Assembly (NCBI RefSeq): GCF_913063425.1
Contig: NZ_CAJXYK010000031.1
Coordinates: 1-64,000 of the forward strand
Direction: 5' to 3'
Length of the DNA stretch: 64,000 nt
Source: an uncultured Thiohalocapsa sp.
GTDB lineage: Bacteria; Pseudomonadota; Gammaproteobacteria; Chromatiales; Chromatiaceae
In this document: positions 61,439-64,000 of the stretch, one piece after another
How the letters are laid out: every line of letters starts with the position of its first letter
How positions within the stretch are numbered: the first letter of the stretch is position 1
Position numbers and translations under genes: made by a program
Notes under the pieces: generated by a model
What the model saw: only the letters and a program-made list of their open reading frames with translations
What the model was told of the DNA's origin: nothing
The model's database searches: none

Positions 61439-62071
61439 ATGAGCGAAATCTTTGAAGTCGTTGCCCAGCCGCGGACCGACGGGGGGAAGGGTGCGAGCCG
61501 CCGCCTGCGTCGCCAGGGTCTCGTGCCGGGCATCGTCTATGGCGGTCATCGGGACCCGCAGATGGTGTCGGTGCTGCACAGCGAGCTTTACCGCCAGCTC
61601 GACTACGAGGCCTTTTATTCCAGCATCCTGAATCTGAAGCTCGACGGCGAGACCACGCAGGTGGTGTTGAAGGATCTGCAGCGGCATCCCGCCAAGCCCT
61701 TCATCATTCATGTCGATTTTCAGCGCATCAGCGCCAAGGACAAGCTGCGCATGAGCGTGCCGCTGCACTTCGAGCACGAGGCCACCGCCGTCGGCGTCAA
61801 GAAGGGCGGCGTGGTCTCGCATAACCTGACGGAGCTCGAAATCAGCTGCCTGCCGAAGGATTTGCCCGAGTACATCGCGGTGGATATGGCAGCGATGGAG
61901 ATCGGCGATGTGCTGCAGGTGTCGGACCTGAAGCTCCCGGCCGGCGTCGAGCTGACGGCGGCCATGGATGCCGACACACCTGTGGTCAGCATTCATGCGG
62001 CCTATGGCGGCAGCGCCGAGGAGGAGGGCGCCGAAGGCGAGGGCGAGAGTGGCGAGGCCCCGGCTGAGTGA
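61439..62071 (+). CDS. rplY: 50S ribosomal protein L25/general stress protein Ctc
   Basis: Ribosomal protein L25 of the long (CTC/TL5) type that binds 5S rRNA. The 210-residue protein has the N-terminal L25 domain (RTDGGKGASRRLRRQGLVPG, then IVYGG) and the beta-rich C-terminal domain (YIAVDMAAMEIGDVLQVSDL). The tail is very acidic (EEEGAEGEGESGEAPAE), which is common in long forms. The ATG at 61439 is preceded by TTGGAGACTGAAGC with GGAG about 8 bases away. It sits between prs and pth. Confidence 0.96.
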   Translation: MSEIFEVVAQPRTDGGKGASRRLRRQGLVPGIVYGGHRDPQMVSVLHSELYRQLDYEAFYSSILNLKLDGETTQVVLKDLQRHPAKPFIIHVDFQRISAKDKLRMSVPLHFEHEATAVGVKKGGVVSHNLTELEISCLPKDLPEYIAVDMAAMEIGDVLQVSDLKLPAGVELTAAMDADTPVVSIHAAYGGSAEEEGAEGEGESGEAPAE

Positions 62072-62185
62072 GCCTGAAGCGCATCGACCCGCCCCGGTGG
62101 CCGCTGCGGCCCGGGCGGGCGGCGCCGCACGGACGCTGACGCGGCTGACGGGCCACTGCTCAGCACGGCGCTCAGGTTTGCAGCA

Positions 62186-62770
62186 ATGTCCCATTCCGGC
62201 ATTCGGCTCGTCATCGGGCTCGGCAACCCCGGCCCAGACTACGCCTTGACCCGCCACAACGCGGGCTTCTGGCTCGTGGACCGGCTCGCCGAGGCGCACC
62301 ATGGCAGCTTCCGGGCCGAGGCGAAGTTCCATGGGCTGCTGGGGCGCATCACCGTCGGCGCCACGGACGTGCGTCTGCTGAAGCCGAGCACCTACATGAA
62401 TCACAGCGGCCGCGCCGTGGCCGCGGTGGCTCGCTATTTCGACATCCCGCCCGAGGCGATCCTCATCGCCTACGACGAGCTGGACCTGCCGCCCGGCCGT
62501 GCCAAGCTCAAGCTCGGCGGCGGGCATGCCGGACACAACGGCATGCGCGACAGCATCGCGGCGCTGGGCAGCCGCGACTTCTGGCGGCTGCGCATTGGCA
62601 TCGGCCATCCCGGCGAGAAGTCGCGTGTGGTGGGGTATGTGCTCGGGCGTCCGTCGCAGGCGGATGCGACGGCGATTCTGGATGTGGTGGATGACGCCGC
62701 ACGCGCCTTGCCCGACCTCGTCGAGGGCCGTTTCCAACTTGCGATGAACCGCCTGCACGCCGCCCCCTGA
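62186..62770 (+). CDS. pth: Peptidyl-tRNA hydrolase
   Basis: Frees tRNA from stalled peptidyl-tRNA. The 194-residue protein carries the family motifs IGLGNPGPDYALTRHNAGFW (with the catalytic His and key Asn), LLKPSTYMNHSGRAVAAV and KLGGGHAGHNGMRDSI. All catalytic residues are seen. It lies 114 bases downstream of rplY and ends ahead of a strong hairpin terminator. The usual next gene, ychF, is not here; a convergent outer-membrane protein gene follows instead. Confidence 0.97.
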   Translation: MSHSGIRLVIGLGNPGPDYALTRHNAGFWLVDRLAEAHHGSFRAEAKFHGLLGRITVGATDVRLLKPSTYMNHSGRAVAAVARYFDIPPEAILIAYDELDLPPGRAKLKLGGGHAGHNGMRDSIAALGSRDFWRLRIGIGHPGEKSRVVGYVLGRPSQADATAILDVVDDAARALPDLVEGRFQLAMNRLHAAP

Positions 62771-62863
62771 CGTGTGCTCGTCGTCGGCGTCGATGGCGCC
62801 TGCGCTTGCCGCGTCGTCGCCCGGGTGTGCATGTCGGCGTTGCACTGTCTGCGCCGCGGACAT

Positions 62864-62891
62864 GACAAAGCCGCCCGGAGGCGGCTTTGTC
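62864..62891. terminator. Bidirectional hairpin terminator between pth and fadL-like gene
   Basis: GACAAAGCCGCC pairs perfectly with GGCGGCTTTGTC around CGGA, a 12-bp stem with AAAG/CTTT at the base. It lies between convergent genes about 93 bases after pth and 36 bases after the outer-membrane gene's stop, and serves both directions. Confidence 0.88.
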
Positions 62892-62926
62892 GATGAGCCG
62901 ACCCGGGGGTCGGCGCGGGTGGTGTC

Positions 62927-64000
62927 TCAGTTGAAGAGCCAGGCGAAGTTCACACCAAGCTCGTACTGGGTCATCTTGATTTCCGGTGCCTGGGTGCCGG
63001 TGAAGGCGCCGGGGCCTTTCGCTGAGCCCTCCGGCGCGTACATGCCCCAGAAGGTCAGCTCGAAGTCGTCGCGGAGCCGGTAGGTGCCGCCCAGGGTCCA
63101 GTGGTCCTCGATGACCGCGGGCGCCAGGGTGTTGAACGCCACCTGGGTGCCGTCGATGGGGTTGTTGCCGTGACTGTAGCCGGCGCGCAGCGTGAGCTGG
63201 TCATTGACGTCGTACTGCACGCCGAACTTGATGACGGTCATGTCGTCCCAACCGAAGCCGGCGCCTTTGGAGCCGCCCAGGCAGTAGCGGGAGTCATAGG
63301 TGGCGCCGGGGGCGCTCGGCATGCCGAAGGCCGCACCCAAGTCGCAGCGGGTGGCCAGCTCGTTGCCGTTCGCCACTGCGTCCACGTCGCCGTACCAAAT
63401 CTGCTGTACATCGAGGGCAAAGGTCAGGTCCGGGGTGGCGCGGAAGGCGGCGCCGATGCTGCCCACGGCCGGGATGTCGAAGCCACCGCCTTCGGCAAAC
63501 AGATCCGAGTACTTGTCGAACTTGTCCATGAAGATCTTGGTGCGATAGGACAGGCCGAGCGTGAGCTGGGATGTCACGTCCCACAGGCCGCCGACCTGGA
63601 AGCCGTAGCCCCAGGCGGAGTCTTTGCCGTTATCGGACAGGCTGTCCGGCGAGATGGCCGACATCGTGCCGCTCTGAATCATGCTCTGGGTAAAGGTCTG
63701 GGTGAAGCCCTGGAACGCTCCGACGCCCTTGATCTCGATGGTCTGGTAGCCGAGCAGGAAGCTCGCACCGATTGACACGTTGCTCGCCAAGTCGCGTGCG
63801 TACCCGAAGGAGATACCGAGCTGCTCGAGGTTGACGCCGGCGTCCCCGCCGCCGATCCGGCTGGTGCCAGGCACTTGCATGCCGGCACGCGGATCGGGCG
63901 GCTGGTAGGACGGCGGATTCGCAAGCGTGTTGTTGCCGCCGAAGGTGCCGACATTGAACAGGGTGTCCCTGCTCCGATAGTCCGAGTTCATGCCGCCGTT
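62927..64000 (-). CDS. FadL/OmpP1/TodX-family outer-membrane protein (5' end off window)
   Basis: C-terminal part, at least 357 residues, of an outer-membrane beta-barrel of the FadL family, which imports long-chain fatty acids or other hydrophobic compounds. Visible markers are alternating strands such as NVSIGASFLLGYQTIEIKGV, LTLGLSYRTKIFMDKF, DLTFALDVQQIWYGDVDAV and LTLRAGYSHGNNPIDGTQVA, and a C-terminal strand ending in Phe (YELGVNFAWLFN). The frame runs unbroken into the right window edge, so the signal peptide and N-terminal hatch lie beyond. A C..C pair (RCDLG and YCLGG) may form a disulfide in an extracellular loop. Confidence 0.88.
   Translation of the reverse strand, partial: NGGMNSDYRSRDTLFNVGTFGGNNTLANPPSYQPPDPRAGMQVPGTSRIGGGDAGVNLEQLGISFGYARDLASNVSIGASFLLGYQTIEIKGVGAFQGFTQTFTQSMIQSGTMSAISPDSLSDNGKDSAWGYGFQVGGLWDVTSQLTLGLSYRTKIFMDKFDKYSDLFAEGGGFDIPAVGSIGAAFRATPDLTFALDVQQIWYGDVDAVANGNELATRCDLGAAFGMPSAPGATYDSRYCLGGSKGAGFGWDDMTVIKFGVQYDVNDQLTLRAGYSHGNNPIDGTQVAFNTLAPAVIEDHWTLGGTYRLRDDFELTFWGMYAPEGSAKGPGAFTGTQAPEIKMTQYELGVNFAWLFN

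Overview
The window is about 64 kb of high-GC DNA from a gammaproteobacterium. It looks closest to the Chromatiales and purple sulfur bacteria. That placement is inferred from the periplasmic nitrate reductase operon with NarXL, the DsrC-family protein, the conserved hemA-prfA-prmC-moeB and ispE-tRNA-Gln-prs-rplY-pth blocks, and families of short palindromic repeats scattered between genes. Nearly all of the window is coding. I see one tRNA and no rRNA, CRISPR array or complete insertion sequence.

Layout, left to right. (1) 1-4.6 kb: a minus-strand, translationally coupled pair made of an exported WD40/caspase-like peptidase and a membrane TIR-TPR protein that runs off the left edge. (2) 5-16 kb: a nitrate respiration block. 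napDAGHBC and a Crp/Fnr-family (Dnr-like) regulator are on the minus strand, and narXL is on the plus strand. Fnr/Dnr-type dyads and NarL-like heptamers lie in the control regions. (3) 16-31 kb: exported proteins, namely a dockerin protein with one heme-c motif coupled to a cohesin-like protein, an alpha-amylase, a 5'-nucleotidase with a PEP-CTERM-like tail and an S9 peptidase. Interleaved with them are a cNMP/CBS/DUF294 protein with a DnaQ-like exonuclease, a zinc-ribbon metallopeptidase, a globin and a MITE-like element. (4) 31-41 kb: an antitoxin with a broken PIN toxin, a DsrC-like protein, a PcfJ-like protein, an aminotransferase, a molybdopterin-binding protein, KefF/KefC and a LEA14-type lipoprotein. 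(5) 41-51 kb: a conflict or defence island with a SWIM-SNF2 helicase, a small adaptor-like protein, a NACHT ATPase with a C-terminal FGE/C-lectin domain, a Uma2 nuclease and HipBA. (6) 51-64 kb: housekeeping genes and a FadL-type outer-membrane protein cut by the right edge.

How the genes work together. NapC and NapGH can pass quinol electrons through NapB to NapA, and NapD chaperones NapA. NarX-NarL senses nitrate and the Dnr-like protein senses low oxygen or NO. Predicted sites for both lie upstream of napD, so structural and regulatory genes form one self-contained module. The hemA-prfA-prmC-moeB and ispE-prs-rplY-pth blocks are ordinary core genes, but lolB is not at its usual place between the TPR gene and ispE.

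Most interesting. The C-terminus of the NACHT-FGE protein looks like the variable region of a diversity-generating retroelement target. The small protein encoded just upstream shares a beta-strand-like motif with the NACHT N-terminus. The TIR/caspase couple at the left edge and the heme/dockerin-cohesin couple at 16-19 kb are two further candidate systems. All functional claims rest on reading the sequence and on family knowledge; no database search was run.
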